57,284 bases of DNA, taken from NCBI GenBank assembly GCA_902801415.1, contig CADCIK010000005.1, forward strand, positions 1-57,284. Direction: 5' to 3'. A model generated the notes under the pieces. That model did no database searches and was not told the DNA's origin. It was given only the letters and a program-made list of their open reading frames with translations. Both the position numbers and the translations under genes were made by a program. Positions 43,223 to 51,749 of the stretch are shown piece after piece. This DNA comes from an uncultured Lachnospiraceae bacterium (GTDB lineage: Bacteria; Bacillota; Clostridia; Lachnospirales; Lachnospiraceae). Every line of letters begins with the position of its first letter. Position 1 is the stretch's first letter.

Positions 43223-43359
43223 TGATTGGGCAATCGTTCCGATGTATAATCATTACAGATACTTGTATTCTAACATATTTCAGAGCGTAGGGCTTCAGGG
43301 ATCAGTGCAGGCACGGAGTGTGATGCGTGATCTGCAAGAAATCCAAAAGGGAGATTGAA

Positions 43360-43791
43360 ATGACTGGAACAGAAATGGTGGCTGCGGCAAAGCTTATCGC
43401 GAAGCTTGCTCACAAGGGGCAGAAAGATAAAGCAGGAATGGATTACTTCACCCACCCTGAAGCAGTGGCGGCAATGTTGGACACGCCGGAAGAAAAGACA
43501 GTCGCTTATCTCCATGACACCGTAGAGGACACGGATGTCACAGTGGAAGAAATCCGGTCTGTGTTCGGAAATGAGATCGCAGACGCAGTCGCCCTTATGA
43601 CGCACGCAGACGGCGTGCCCTACTTGGACTATGTAAAAGAGATCGGGAAGAACCCTCTGGCCCGCAAAGTCAAACTGGCCGATCTGACCCACAACATGGA
43701 CATCAGCAGGATCCCGGATCCGACGCAGAAGGATTACAACCGGATCGAGAAGAAATATAAGCCTGCGTATGAGTGCCTGAAGGGGCTGTAG
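43360..43791 (+). CDS. Small RelA/SpoT-type HD hydrolase (143 aa)
   Basis: A stand-alone HD domain of the alarmone-hydrolase type, with the first His in KLAHKGQKD, the HDTVED signature (YLHDTVEDTDVTVEEI) and a downstream Asp in KLADLTHNMD. There is no synthetase, TGS or ACT domain. It may cleave (p)ppGpp or a related nucleotide; this is inferred from the motif only. AAAAGGGAG lies before the ATG at 43360, which is preferred over an in-frame start at 43327. Confidence 0.85.
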   Translation: MTGTEMVAAAKLIAKLAHKGQKDKAGMDYFTHPEAVAAMLDTPEEKTVAYLHDTVEDTDVTVEEIRSVFGNEIADAVALMTHADGVPYLDYVKEIGKNPLARKVKLADLTHNMDISRIPDPTQKDYNRIEKKYKPAYECLKGL

Positions 43792-43844
43792 GCCGTTTCA
43801 CGTCATATTCAGGCCATAATTATATCTTAAGAAAGGAACCCAAA

Positions 43845-44081
43845 ATGAAAGATATAGCGCGTGATTTAGAAGCACTTATAAAAGAGATGAACGCAGTAGA
43901 TCAGATGGATGATGACCTGTTCATTCAGTATTTTGAAAAGGAAGAGGCGATGCAGGAGAGGCTTGAAGCGCTGAAAGATTCAAACAAGCTGACGGCGGAA
44001 GAATACGAGGACTACTCGGGAAGGCTTGTGGAGGCTTTTGGCCGGCTCAAAGGGAAACTGTCATTCTGCAGCCTCGGCTGA
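43845..44081 (+). CDS. Small acidic helical protein of unknown function (78 aa)
   Basis: The ATG at 43845 has GAAAGGA upstream. The protein begins MKDIARDLEALIKEMN and is charged and predicted helical throughout, with no Cys or membrane segment. It follows the HD hydrolase by 53 nt in the same direction, so the two may be co-transcribed. I recognise no family. Confidence 0.65.
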   Translation: MKDIARDLEALIKEMNAVDQMDDDLFIQYFEKEEAMQERLEALKDSNKLTAEEYEDYSGRLVEAFGRLKGKLSFCSLG

Positions 44082-44113
44082 AGAAGAGGGCAATGAAGAA
44101 GGAGATTTTCCCT

Positions 44114-45019
44114 TCACACCTCCCGGATCTTGCGGCTGAGCGTGTTGAGAACCCGCTTCTTGTCGGCGCTCCAGAGAGGCGCGATAAGCAGCCGCTTGGG
44201 GCCATCTCCAGTGAGCCTGTGGACGACCGTCTCCGGCGGAAGCAGCTTCAGGCAGTCAACAATCAAATCGCAATAAGAATCCAATGTAAACAAAGGGAAC
44301 GGATCGGCCTCGTATTCGCGGGCCAGTTCGGTCCCTTTTAGTATGTGCAGAAGCTGGAGCTTGATGCCGTCCGGTGTCGGCGCCAAAGAAGAGAGATAGC
44401 GCACAGTATCCAACATATCCTCACGGGATTCTCCCGGGAGCCCCAGAATGACGTGGACGATGACTTCGAGACCATTTTCCTTCAGTTTCCGGTACGCATC
44501 TTCAAACACCGGAAGTTCATACCCTCTCCGGATGCGGCGGGCCGTCTCCTCATGAATGGTCTGCAGGCCCAGTTCCACCCAGACAGGCTTTCCGGATGAC
44601 AACTGTAGGTTTCGGAGCATCTCTACCATTTCAGGCGGCAGGCAGTCCGGTCTTGTACCGATGTCCAGAGCGACAATCTGCGGATGGGAGATTGCCTCGG
44701 TGTAGAGCGCGCGGAGACGGTCAACATTGCCATAGGTATTGGTGTAGGACTGGAAGTAGGCGATATAGCGGCGGTCCTCGGGGGCTATGGATGCAGGGAC
44801 CTTGGCGTCCACCCGCTTTCTGGCCTCTTTAATCTGCTTTTCAATGGGCACAAAAGGCGCGGCAAAATCACCGGAGCCGCCTTCGGAACAGAAGGTGCAG
44901 CCGCCGGTGCCTATGGTCCCGTCCCGATTGGGGCAGGTGCAGCCGCTCTGCAGAGAGAGCCTATATACTTTGGTGCCGAAGCGCGCGCGCATGGCGTCAT
45001 TAAAGGAAAGATAGTGCAT
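44114..45019 (-). CDS. TIGR01212 / YtqA family radical SAM protein (301 aa)
   Basis: An Elp3-like radical SAM protein with the cluster pattern C29-x11-C41-x2-C44 (CPNRDGTIGTGGCTFC), followed by EGGSGDF and the conserved VALDIGTRPDCLP and WVELGLQT segments. Reaction unknown. The start at 45019 has AGAGGA nearby; a 17-residue longer in-frame start lacks family support. It is monocistronic and convergent with the small 78-aa gene. Confidence 0.92.
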   Translation of the reverse strand: MHYLSFNDAMRARFGTKVYRLSLQSGCTCPNRDGTIGTGGCTFCSEGGSGDFAAPFVPIEKQIKEARKRVDAKVPASIAPEDRRYIAYFQSYTNTYGNVDRLRALYTEAISHPQIVALDIGTRPDCLPPEMVEMLRNLQLSSGKPVWVELGLQTIHEETARRIRRGYELPVFEDAYRKLKENGLEVIVHVILGLPGESREDMLDTVRYLSSLAPTPDGIKLQLLHILKGTELAREYEADPFPLFTLDSYCDLIVDCLKLLPPETVVHRLTGDGPKRLLIAPLWSADKKRVLNTLSRKIREV

Positions 45020-45167
45020 AATGAGTCCTCTCTGACGGTAATCATAGCACATTGGAGGATTGGACAGCAAAAAAGGAATACAGCGGAAGGATCTTCATCA
45101 GCGACATTGATGAGGAGCAGAGATGGCTTGACTGAAGCGCCCCATAATATGATTTTCAGCACTGTGG

Positions 45168-45196
45168 AGCAGGCGGCATAGCCGCCTGCTCTTTTT
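45168..45196 (+). terminator. Hairpin terminator upstream of the suf promoter
   Basis: GAGCAGGCGG / CCGCCTGCTC followed by TTTTT. It faces the suf operon and would insulate it from upstream read-through. Confidence 0.85.
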
Positions 45197-45210
45197 ACAC
45201 ATAAAACCCC

Positions 45211-45238
45211 TTGATTAAGTAGGATTATCTGCTATACT
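45211..45238 (+). promoter_or_regulatory. Promoter of the suf operon
   Basis: TTGATT (45211-45216), 16-nt spacer, TATACT (45233-45238), followed by a ~75-nt leader to the sufC ATG. Confidence 0.7.
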
Positions 45239-45313
45239 AATCATAGCATATCTGTAGGGTATGAAATAACAACAAAGATAAGAGATGATCAATAAAATTC
45301 TAAGGAGATATAC

Positions 45314-46063
45314 ATGAGCCAGAACATACTTGAAGTAAAGGACCTGCACGTCAGCGTACAGGATAAAGAAATCTTAAAGGGCGTGGACCTTACAATCGGC
45401 AGCGGCGAGACACACGTGCTGATGGGCCCCAACGGCGCCGGCAAGTCGACGCTTGGCTTTGCCCTGATGGGGAATCCCCGATACGAGGTCACAGAGGGAG
45501 AGATTCTCTTTAACGGACAGAATATAGAGGACGAGCCGGCGGACAAGCGCGCCAGGGCGGGCATGTTCATGTCCTTCCAGAATCCGGTGGAGGTGCCCGG
45601 ACTTTCCGTCTCCTCCTTTATCCGCAGCGCTATTGAGCAGCGAACCGGCAAGCGTCCGCTCCTGTTCAAGTTCCGCAAGGAACTGGATTCCAAGATGGAC
45701 GCACTTCACATTGAGCGGTCTTATGCGGAGCGCGACCTCAACGTCGGCTTCTCGGGCGGCGAGAAGAAAAAGGCGGAGATCCTGCAGCTCCATATGCTGG
45801 CTCCATCACTGGCCATCCTCGACGAGACGGACTCCGGCCTCGACGTTGACGCCGTGCGCATTGTCTCCGAGGGAATCCGCGCTTATCAGGAAGAGAAGAA
45901 GGGAAGCCTTCTGATCATCACTCACAATGCCAAAATACTGGAGTCCCTGCACGTGGATCACACATATGTCATTGTGGACGGAAAGATCGCAGCAGAAGGC
46001 GGTGCGGATCTGATCGAACAGATCGGCAGCGAGGGATTTGCTGCTTTTGAGGGATCGATATGA
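45314..46063 (+). CDS. sufC: Fe-S cluster assembly ATPase SufC (249 aa)
   Basis: The ABC-type ATPase of the SufBCD scaffold. It has Walker A GPNGAGKST, the Suf-type signature FSGGEKKKAEILQ and Walker B SLAILDETDSGLD with the H-loop ITHNAK. AAGGAGA precedes the ATG. It opens a five-gene operon and overlaps sufB by four bases. Confidence 0.97.
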   Translation: MSQNILEVKDLHVSVQDKEILKGVDLTIGSGETHVLMGPNGAGKSTLGFALMGNPRYEVTEGEILFNGQNIEDEPADKRARAGMFMSFQNPVEVPGLSVSSFIRSAIEQRTGKRPLLFKFRKELDSKMDALHIERSYAERDLNVGFSGGEKKKAEILQLHMLAPSLAILDETDSGLDVDAVRIVSEGIRAYQEEKKGSLLIITHNAKILESLHVDHTYVIVDGKIAAEGGADLIEQIGSEGFAAFEGSI

Positions 46064-47511
46064 GCGAACAGACAAACGATACAAACAAGAACAAAATGAA
46101 AAATATCGAAAAGACCCAGGTCGCGGACATAGACCGCAGTATCTATGATATCCGCAACGACGGCGCGGACGACTACCGCTTTGACGCGGGTCTGTCCGCA
46201 GAGATCGTTGAGCGCCTGTCCCGGGAGAAAAACGATCCCGACTGGATGCGGGAATTCCGGCTGCGTTCTCTGGAGATCTACAACCGTCTCGAAGTGCCGG
46301 ATTGGGGACCGGATATCTCGGGTCTCGACATGGATCACATTGCGACCTATGTCCGCCCCAAAAACAATAAAATGCAGAACAAGTGGGAGGATGTGCCGGA
46401 GGAGATCCGCGACACGTTCACCCAGCTGGGCATTCCGCAGGCGGAGCACAAGTATCTGGCCGGCGTCGGCGCCCAGTACGACTCCGAGCTTGTCTACCAC
46501 AATGTCCGCAAGGAAGTGGAGGGACAGGGCGTCGTCTACATGGACTTCGAAGGCGCTCTGCACTCGGAATACGAGCCCATGATCCGCGAGCACTTCATGC
46601 ACCTGGTTCCGCCGGAGGACCACAAATTCGCGGCGCTCCACGGCGCTGTCTGGTCCGGCGGTTCCTTCGTGTATGTGCCTAAGGGCGTCTCCGTGGAGAT
46701 CCCGCTCCAGTCCTACTTCCGCCTGAATGCGAAAGGGGCAGGCCAGTTCGAGCATACGCTGATCATCGTGGATGAAGGCGCAGACCTGCACTTCATCGAA
46801 GGCTGCTCCGCCCCGCGCTACAACGTGGCAAACCTTCACGCGGGATGCGTGGAGCTCTTCGTCAGAAAGAACGCGCGGCTCCGCTATTCGACCATCGAAA
46901 ACTGGTCCAAAAACATGTACAACCTCAATACCAAGCGCGCCATCGTCGAAGAGGGCGGCAAGATGGAATGGGTCTCGGGATCTTTTGGCTCCCATGTATC
47001 CTACCTGTATCCGATGACCATCCTCAAAGGAGCCAGCTCCCACATGGAGTTCACAGGTATCACATTCGCGGGCAATGGCCAAAATCTTGATACAGGCGCG
47101 AAAGTCGTGCACACGGGCGCAGATACGTCGTCGTATATTAACACCAAGTCCATCTCCAAGGATGGAGGCGTCAGCACTTTCCGCAGCTCGGTAGTCATCG
47201 GCCGGGAGGCGAAGCGCTCCAAGGCGTCGGTCTCCTGCGAGTCTCTGATGTTGGATTCCATCAGCCGCTCGGATACCATCCCTGCCATGGAGATCTACAC
47301 ATCGGACGCGGATGTGGGACACGAGGCACAGATCGGCAGGATCAGCGATGAGGCGGTGTTCTATCTGATGTCCCGCGGGATCAGCGAGGAAGAAGCCAGA
47401 GCCATGATCGTCAGCGGATTCGCGGACAACGTCTCCAAAGAGCTTCCGCTGGAATACGCGGTGGAGATGAACAACCTGATCAGGCTGGAGATGAAGGGAT
47501 CGATAGGCTGA
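46060..47511 (+). CDS. sufB: Fe-S cluster assembly scaffold protein SufB (483 aa)
   Basis: The scaffold subunit on which [Fe-S] clusters are built. It shows the SufB core of parallel beta-helix (VWSGGSFVYVPKGVSVEIPLQ, APRYNVANLHAGCVELFV) with conserved Cys and the C-terminal ISEEEARAMIVSGF segment. Normal length. A 12-bp palindrome GCTTCGCGAAGC lies between it and sufD. Confidence 0.97.
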   Translation: MSEQTNDTNKNKMKNIEKTQVADIDRSIYDIRNDGADDYRFDAGLSAEIVERLSREKNDPDWMREFRLRSLEIYNRLEVPDWGPDISGLDMDHIATYVRPKNNKMQNKWEDVPEEIRDTFTQLGIPQAEHKYLAGVGAQYDSELVYHNVRKEVEGQGVVYMDFEGALHSEYEPMIREHFMHLVPPEDHKFAALHGAVWSGGSFVYVPKGVSVEIPLQSYFRLNAKGAGQFEHTLIIVDEGADLHFIEGCSAPRYNVANLHAGCVELFVRKNARLRYSTIENWSKNMYNLNTKRAIVEEGGKMEWVSGSFGSHVSYLYPMTILKGASSHMEFTGITFAGNGQNLDTGAKVVHTGADTSSYINTKSISKDGGVSTFRSSVVIGREAKRSKASVSCESLMLDSISRSDTIPAMEIYTSDADVGHEAQIGRISDEAVFYLMSRGISEEEARAMIVSGFADNVSKELPLEYAVEMNNLIRLEMKGSIG

Positions 47512-47537
47512 GCGCTTCGCGAAGCCGGGAGGAAGAA

Positions 47538-48659
47538 ATGGCAATTGCAAATTCAAATACAGAAATGACAAGGATCAATCCTCTTGCCGCGCTGACCTGG
47601 CACAGGCTGAAGGTAAACGACACGTCTGTGCGACTGGAGAATCCCGCCAGTGTTAATCGGGCTGTGTGCCGGATTGAAGGCAATACCGGGGCCGTCCATC
47701 AGATGAGCGAACTGTCTGGCATTTTGCCCGGAGCACTATCTGACAATCTGTCCGGGGCGCTGTCTGAGATCCGGACCGGAGCAGGCGAGGCATTTGCGGA
47801 CTGGATCAGAAAAACAGAAATTGAGGCAGTGAGGATAAGCGCAGATGATAACAGTGAATCTGTGCGGATGCATATAGGACCTGCGGAAACGGTACATACG
47901 GCGGTCCTCCCTGTGGAGATCACCGTGGAAGATAATAAAGAACTGACCGTGATCATGAAACTGACCGATGCTGCAAAACCCTGCAGGGGAGCGCTGGCTG
48001 TGCAAACCCGGATCAAAGCAGGCGCCGGAGCGCGTGTGAAGCTGGTCCAGCTGCAGCTGACCAAGTACGCGGCGCAGGTGTATACCGACATCGGCGCGGA
48101 TGCAGGCGAGAATGCCCGTATCGAGATCGTACAGCTCTTCGCGGGCGGTGCGGATGTATATGCAGGCAGTGAGATTGCCCTGCGGGGAGACGGAAGCAGC
48201 AGCCAGGTATTCATCGGATACCAGGGGGCCGGCGAAGGAAAGCTGGATTTTAACTACAATGCAGTCCATATCGGAAAGAATACAGACAGCGGTATGACAG
48301 TCAACGGCGTTCTGCGTGACAGTTCTCAGAAGACTTTCCGGGGCACGATCGATTTCAAGACCGGCTCTTCCGGTGCGGTTGGCGCGGAGACTGAGGATGT
48401 CCTGCTCCTCGGAGAAACTGTCGTCAACAAGACTGTACCACTGATCCTCTGCGCGGAGGAAGACGTGAAGGGAAGCCACGGCGCAACGATCGGCCAGCTG
48501 GAGGAGGAGATGCTGTTTTATCTGGGCTCTCGAGGAATTTCCGAAGAAAAGGCAGTGGACCTGATGGCCGGAGCCAGAATCGGCAGGATCATCCGCGAGA
48601 TCGGCGACGAGACCGCTGAGCAGGAGGCGAAAGCATTTCTGGGGATCGAAGAGGAGTAG
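47538..48659 (+). CDS. sufD: Fe-S cluster assembly protein SufD (373 aa)
   Basis: The SufB paralogue completing the SufBC2D scaffold. The N-terminal half is divergent, while the C-terminal half keeps RGTIDFKTGSSGA and the SRGISEEKAVDLMAGA segment matching SufB. GGGAGGAAG precedes the ATG. It is two bases from sufS, implying coupled translation. Confidence 0.92.
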   Translation: MAIANSNTEMTRINPLAALTWHRLKVNDTSVRLENPASVNRAVCRIEGNTGAVHQMSELSGILPGALSDNLSGALSEIRTGAGEAFADWIRKTEIEAVRISADDNSESVRMHIGPAETVHTAVLPVEITVEDNKELTVIMKLTDAAKPCRGALAVQTRIKAGAGARVKLVQLQLTKYAAQVYTDIGADAGENARIEIVQLFAGGADVYAGSEIALRGDGSSSQVFIGYQGAGEGKLDFNYNAVHIGKNTDSGMTVNGVLRDSSQKTFRGTIDFKTGSSGAVGAETEDVLLLGETVVNKTVPLILCAEEDVKGSHGATIGQLEEEMLFYLGSRGISEEKAVDLMAGARIGRIIREIGDETAEQEAKAFLGIEEE

Positions 48660-48661
48660 CT

Positions 48662-49888
48662 ATGAACACGAAAATAACTGATTGCATCCGCTGTGATTTT
48701 CCGCTTCTTATACAGACGAATGAGGCCTATCTGGATAATGCGGCCACGTCCCAGAAGCCGTACTGCGTGATCAATGCGGTGGAGGACTTTTACAAACACT
48801 CTAACGCCAACCCTCTGCGCGGGCTCTATGAACTGAGCGTCAACGCGACGGACCGCTACGAGGACGCGAGGGAAGCCGTGGCAAAATTCATCCACGCCGG
48901 GGAGAGCGCGGAGATCATCTTTACCCGCAACACAACGGAGAGCCTGAATCTGATCGCCTACAGCTACGGGCTGTCCAATCTCCGCGAAGGGGATGAGATC
49001 GTGGTGTCGATCACTGAGCATCACAGCAATATTTTGCCCTGGCAGATGGTTGCTCGCAGCACAGGTGCGAAACTGAGCTATCTGGAATGTGAGCAGGACG
49101 GACGCATCACGGACGAGGCGATTGAGAAGACGATCACAGAGAAGACCCGCCTTGTGGCCGTGGGTGAAGTGTCCAATGTGACAGGGCGGCGGAATCCTGT
49201 GGAGAAGATTATTGAGAAGGCGCACAGCGTTGGTGCAGTCACGGTAGTGGACGGCGCGCAGAGCACGCCGCATATGGCAGTGGATGTGCAGGCTATGAAT
49301 ACGGATTTCTTCGCATTTTCAGGGCACAAGCTGCTGGGGCCCATGGGCATTGGCGTTCTGTATGGAAGGCGGGAACTCCTGGAGGCCATGCCTCCGTTCC
49401 TGACCGGAGGAGAGATGATCCAGACGGTCTCCAGAGAAGGCGCCGTCTGGGCGGAACTGCCGCACAAGTTTGAGGCGGGAACTGTCAATGCTGCTGATGC
49501 GGTAGGACTTCATGCGGCCATCGACTACATCACCGGACTTGGATTTGATGCGATCACGGAAAGGGAAGACGCATTGACTGCATATGCCATGGAGGGGATG
49601 AAGAAGATCCCCCATCTGCATCTGATCGGATCCGAAGACCCGGCAGAGCATAACGGCATTCTGAATTTTGTCATAGACGGCGTACATCCCCACGATATCA
49701 GCGCGATCCTGGACGCGGACGGAATCGATGTGAGAGCCGGTCATCACTGTGCGCAGCCGCTGCTGAATCATCTGGGCTTCCGCTCCACAACCCGCGCAAG
49801 CCTGATGTTCTACAACACAGAGGAGGAAGTCAGGCGGCTTCTCGGAAGTCTTGCATCGGTGCGCAGCAGAATGGGATACGAAGACTGA
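48662..49888 (+). CDS. sufS: Cysteine desulfurase SufS (408 aa)
   Basis: A PLP enzyme mobilising sulfur from cysteine. The PLP Lys is K223 (FSGHKLLGPMG). The catalytic Cys is C363 (RAGHHCAQPLL), and VDGAQSTPH carries the PLP-ring Asp and His. Fold type I, group II (SufS) by the ~408 length and motif. Its partner acceptor SufU follows directly. Confidence 0.96.
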   Translation: MNTKITDCIRCDFPLLIQTNEAYLDNAATSQKPYCVINAVEDFYKHSNANPLRGLYELSVNATDRYEDAREAVAKFIHAGESAEIIFTRNTTESLNLIAYSYGLSNLREGDEIVVSITEHHSNILPWQMVARSTGAKLSYLECEQDGRITDEAIEKTITEKTRLVAVGEVSNVTGRRNPVEKIIEKAHSVGAVTVVDGAQSTPHMAVDVQAMNTDFFAFSGHKLLGPMGIGVLYGRRELLEAMPPFLTGGEMIQTVSREGAVWAELPHKFEAGTVNAADAVGLHAAIDYITGLGFDAITEREDALTAYAMEGMKKIPHLHLIGSEDPAEHNGILNFVIDGVHPHDISAILDADGIDVRAGHHCAQPLLNHLGFRSTTRASLMFYNTEEEVRRLLGSLASVRSRMGYED

Positions 49889-49920
49889 TCAGCCAATATG
49901 ATATGGACACAGGAGAGAAT

Positions 49921-50397
49921 ATGAGCAACCGAAGTTTTTATAATGAGATCTTGACCGAACACAACATGCATCCCGATTTCAAGCACCCTCTGCCGGACGC
50001 GGACCTGGTGCTGGAGGGCATCAATCCGACCTGCGGAGATGACATTTTCCTGCGTCTGAAAGTGGATGAGAACGATAACATTGTCGACGGGGCTTATGAC
50101 GGAGACGGATGTGCCATATCCCAGGCCTCAGCTGATATCATGCTGGGGTTGATCGTCGGTCGTCCCAGAGAAGAGGCACTGCACCTGGCGGATATCTTTA
50201 TCCGCATGATCAAAAAGGACGCCTCGGAAGAGGAGATCGAAGAGCTTGAGGAGGCGTCAGCCCTGCGGGATATTTCCCATATGCCGAGCCGTGTCAAATG
50301 TGCGGTTCTGGGATGGCATACCTTGCAGGAGATCTTCAAGCCGGGCGGCAGAAAGACGGCGGAAGAGAACGCGGTCAGGATGAGACCCAGAAGATAA
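49921..50397 (+). CDS. sufU: Zinc-dependent sulfurtransferase SufU (158 aa)
   Basis: Accepts persulfide from SufS in Gram-positive bacteria. The ligand/acceptor Cys residues are C38 (NPTCGDD), C64 (GDGCAIS) and one in VKCAVLGWHTL, with a SufU-specific insertion between the second and third. The start at 49921 is chosen because ACAGGAGAG lies just before it. It closes the operon sufC-B-D-S-U, with no SufA, SufE or IscR gene nearby. Confidence 0.95.
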   Translation: MSNRSFYNEILTEHNMHPDFKHPLPDADLVLEGINPTCGDDIFLRLKVDENDNIVDGAYDGDGCAISQASADIMLGLIVGRPREEALHLADIFIRMIKKDASEEEIEELEEASALRDISHMPSRVKCAVLGWHTLQEIFKPGGRKTAEENAVRMRPRR

Positions 50398-50412
50398 ACA
50401 AATAAAAGCCGG

Positions 50413-50442
50413 AAGAGGCTGCCCGGAAGGGCAGCTCTTTTT
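50413..50442 (+). terminator. Terminator of the suf operon
   Basis: AGAGGCTGCCC, loop GGAA, GGGCAGCTCT, then TTTT. Confidence 0.88.
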
Positions 50443-50546
50443 GATGTAAAATAACGTGGATAAAGAGCAGCTATTTATTGCGCGGCTTTCTGCAATGGTG
50501 TATCTCCGTCCTTTTTCATGGCATCAGGTCTCCTTGTGGTATTTCT

Positions 50547-51473
50547 TTAATCTGTATATAAATGCCGAACCCGTGCAAATACTTTATGAAAGTCAATACG
50601 ACATGTTCCATTTGATATTGCGACAGGCACTTCATCCTCGAAGCTATAGGAGGTCGGAAGTACATCATGTTCAAAGTCAAAAACAAGGATTTTCCTGCCG
50701 TCCGGATCCACAATCCAGTACTCCCGCACTCCGCTGCGCCGGTATAGATTCTGTTTCAGCCAGAGATCATATTGAGGATTAGAAGGGGAGAGGACCTCTA
50801 ATACAAAATCAGGGGCTCCGTGATGCGGAGAACGCAGTTCTCTTTCCCTGCTGCAGTGAATATACAAGTCAGGTTGGACAACAGTGTTGTTATCGTCACC
50901 CAATTCGACGTCAGAAGGCGCGAGATAAAGAAAGCAGGTATCTCTGTGATTTTCAATACAGTTGTCAAGCTGTACGAAGATTCCCTGAAGGACTCCCTGA
51001 TGCAGCTTGGAGGGAGAGGCCATATTATAAAAAACACCGTCTATCAGTTCTACGCGCTGATTGTCGGGAAGGTCATAATAGTCGTCAAGAGTGTATTCTC
51101 CTGTCCGCCCCATTGCTAAATTCGAGTAACTGTAACCTGTTAATGCCTCTTTGACCATCCCTTTCATGCTATGATCCGGAAGGTCGTCATAGATGAAACC
51201 GGCATTCTCGGACAAATCTGCAGCGGAGGACTGCGCTTTCCTGCCCAAACTGTCTTCACAACAGCTTGAACCATACAGGCGAGGTTCCGCCCTGCGCTTC
51301 TCCTCCGAAAAAAGTGCTGATTCAATAGCCTCCAGAGTAAGCTTCCTCGGGGCCTTTGTAGCACCGCTCATGATCTTCTGCACTGTGCTCAGCGGAAGAT
51401 CAGCGGCTTTCGCGATCATTTCATTAGTGAGGCCTAAAGCGGTTTTCCTGTTCTTTAATTCTTCAATTGTCAT
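50547..51473 (-). CDS. Helix-turn-helix protein fused to a Uma2 (DUF820) nuclease-fold domain (308 aa)
   Basis: The first ~65 residues form a Cro/C1-type HTH (LGLTNEMIAKAADLPLSTVQKIMSG). A linker to ~120 leads to a Uma2 domain of the PD-(D/E)xK fold: ELIDGVFYNMASPS, QPDLYIHC, PDFVLEVLSPSN and KQNLYRRSGVREYWIVDPDG give the Asp, Glu and Lys of that fold. Members have no assigned biochemical role. The fusion suggests a DNA-targeted nuclease or a toxin/defence regulator, but this is inference. GGAGG precedes the ATG at 51473; the longer in-frame start enters the promoter. Confidence 0.88.
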   Translation of the reverse strand: MTIEELKNRKTALGLTNEMIAKAADLPLSTVQKIMSGATKAPRKLTLEAIESALFSEEKRRAEPRLYGSSCCEDSLGRKAQSSAADLSENAGFIYDDLPDHSMKGMVKEALTGYSYSNLAMGRTGEYTLDDYYDLPDNQRVELIDGVFYNMASPSKLHQGVLQGIFVQLDNCIENHRDTCFLYLAPSDVELGDDNNTVVQPDLYIHCSRERELRSPHHGAPDFVLEVLSPSNPQYDLWLKQNLYRRSGVREYWIVDPDGRKILVFDFEHDVLPTSYSFEDEVPVAISNGTCRIDFHKVFARVRHLYTD

Positions 51474-51514
51474 AACAGCCTCCAACAGAAAAAACAAACA
51501 AACGTTCTGCCTGT

Positions 51515-51543
51515 AATATAACTGCAAATCACACAAAAGTCAA
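51515..51543 (-). promoter_or_regulatory. Promoter of the HTH-Uma2 gene
   Basis: On the minus strand TTGACT (51543-51538), 17-nt spacer, TATATT (51520-51515), 42 nt before the ATG. Confidence 0.75.
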
Positions 51544-51645
51544 GGTGAATATTATTAATAGATCAAATAAAATGCAATAAAACAGCAAAATGGGCATATT
51601 ATGGTGCTCTGACATTCCACCCGGAACAATGCTTTTAAAGAACAT

Positions 51646-51674
51646 TTGACCATGTGCTGAGAACGGGGTACTAT
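51646..51674 (+). promoter_or_regulatory. Promoter of the alpha-galactoside locus
   Basis: TTGACC (51646-51651), 17-nt spacer, TACTAT (51669-51674), giving a ~70-nt leader to the binding-protein ATG. Confidence 0.7.
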
Positions 51675-51749
51675 CGTAGGAAAAGGACGCCGATGCTACC
51701 ATGAATACAACAAAGCAAACATTACTTGCACACTAATGGGAGGTAGCAC

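Noticed and set aside
45958-47571. Minus-strand open frame (537 aa) opposite sufB
   Set aside because: Antisense shadow of a highly conserved gene.
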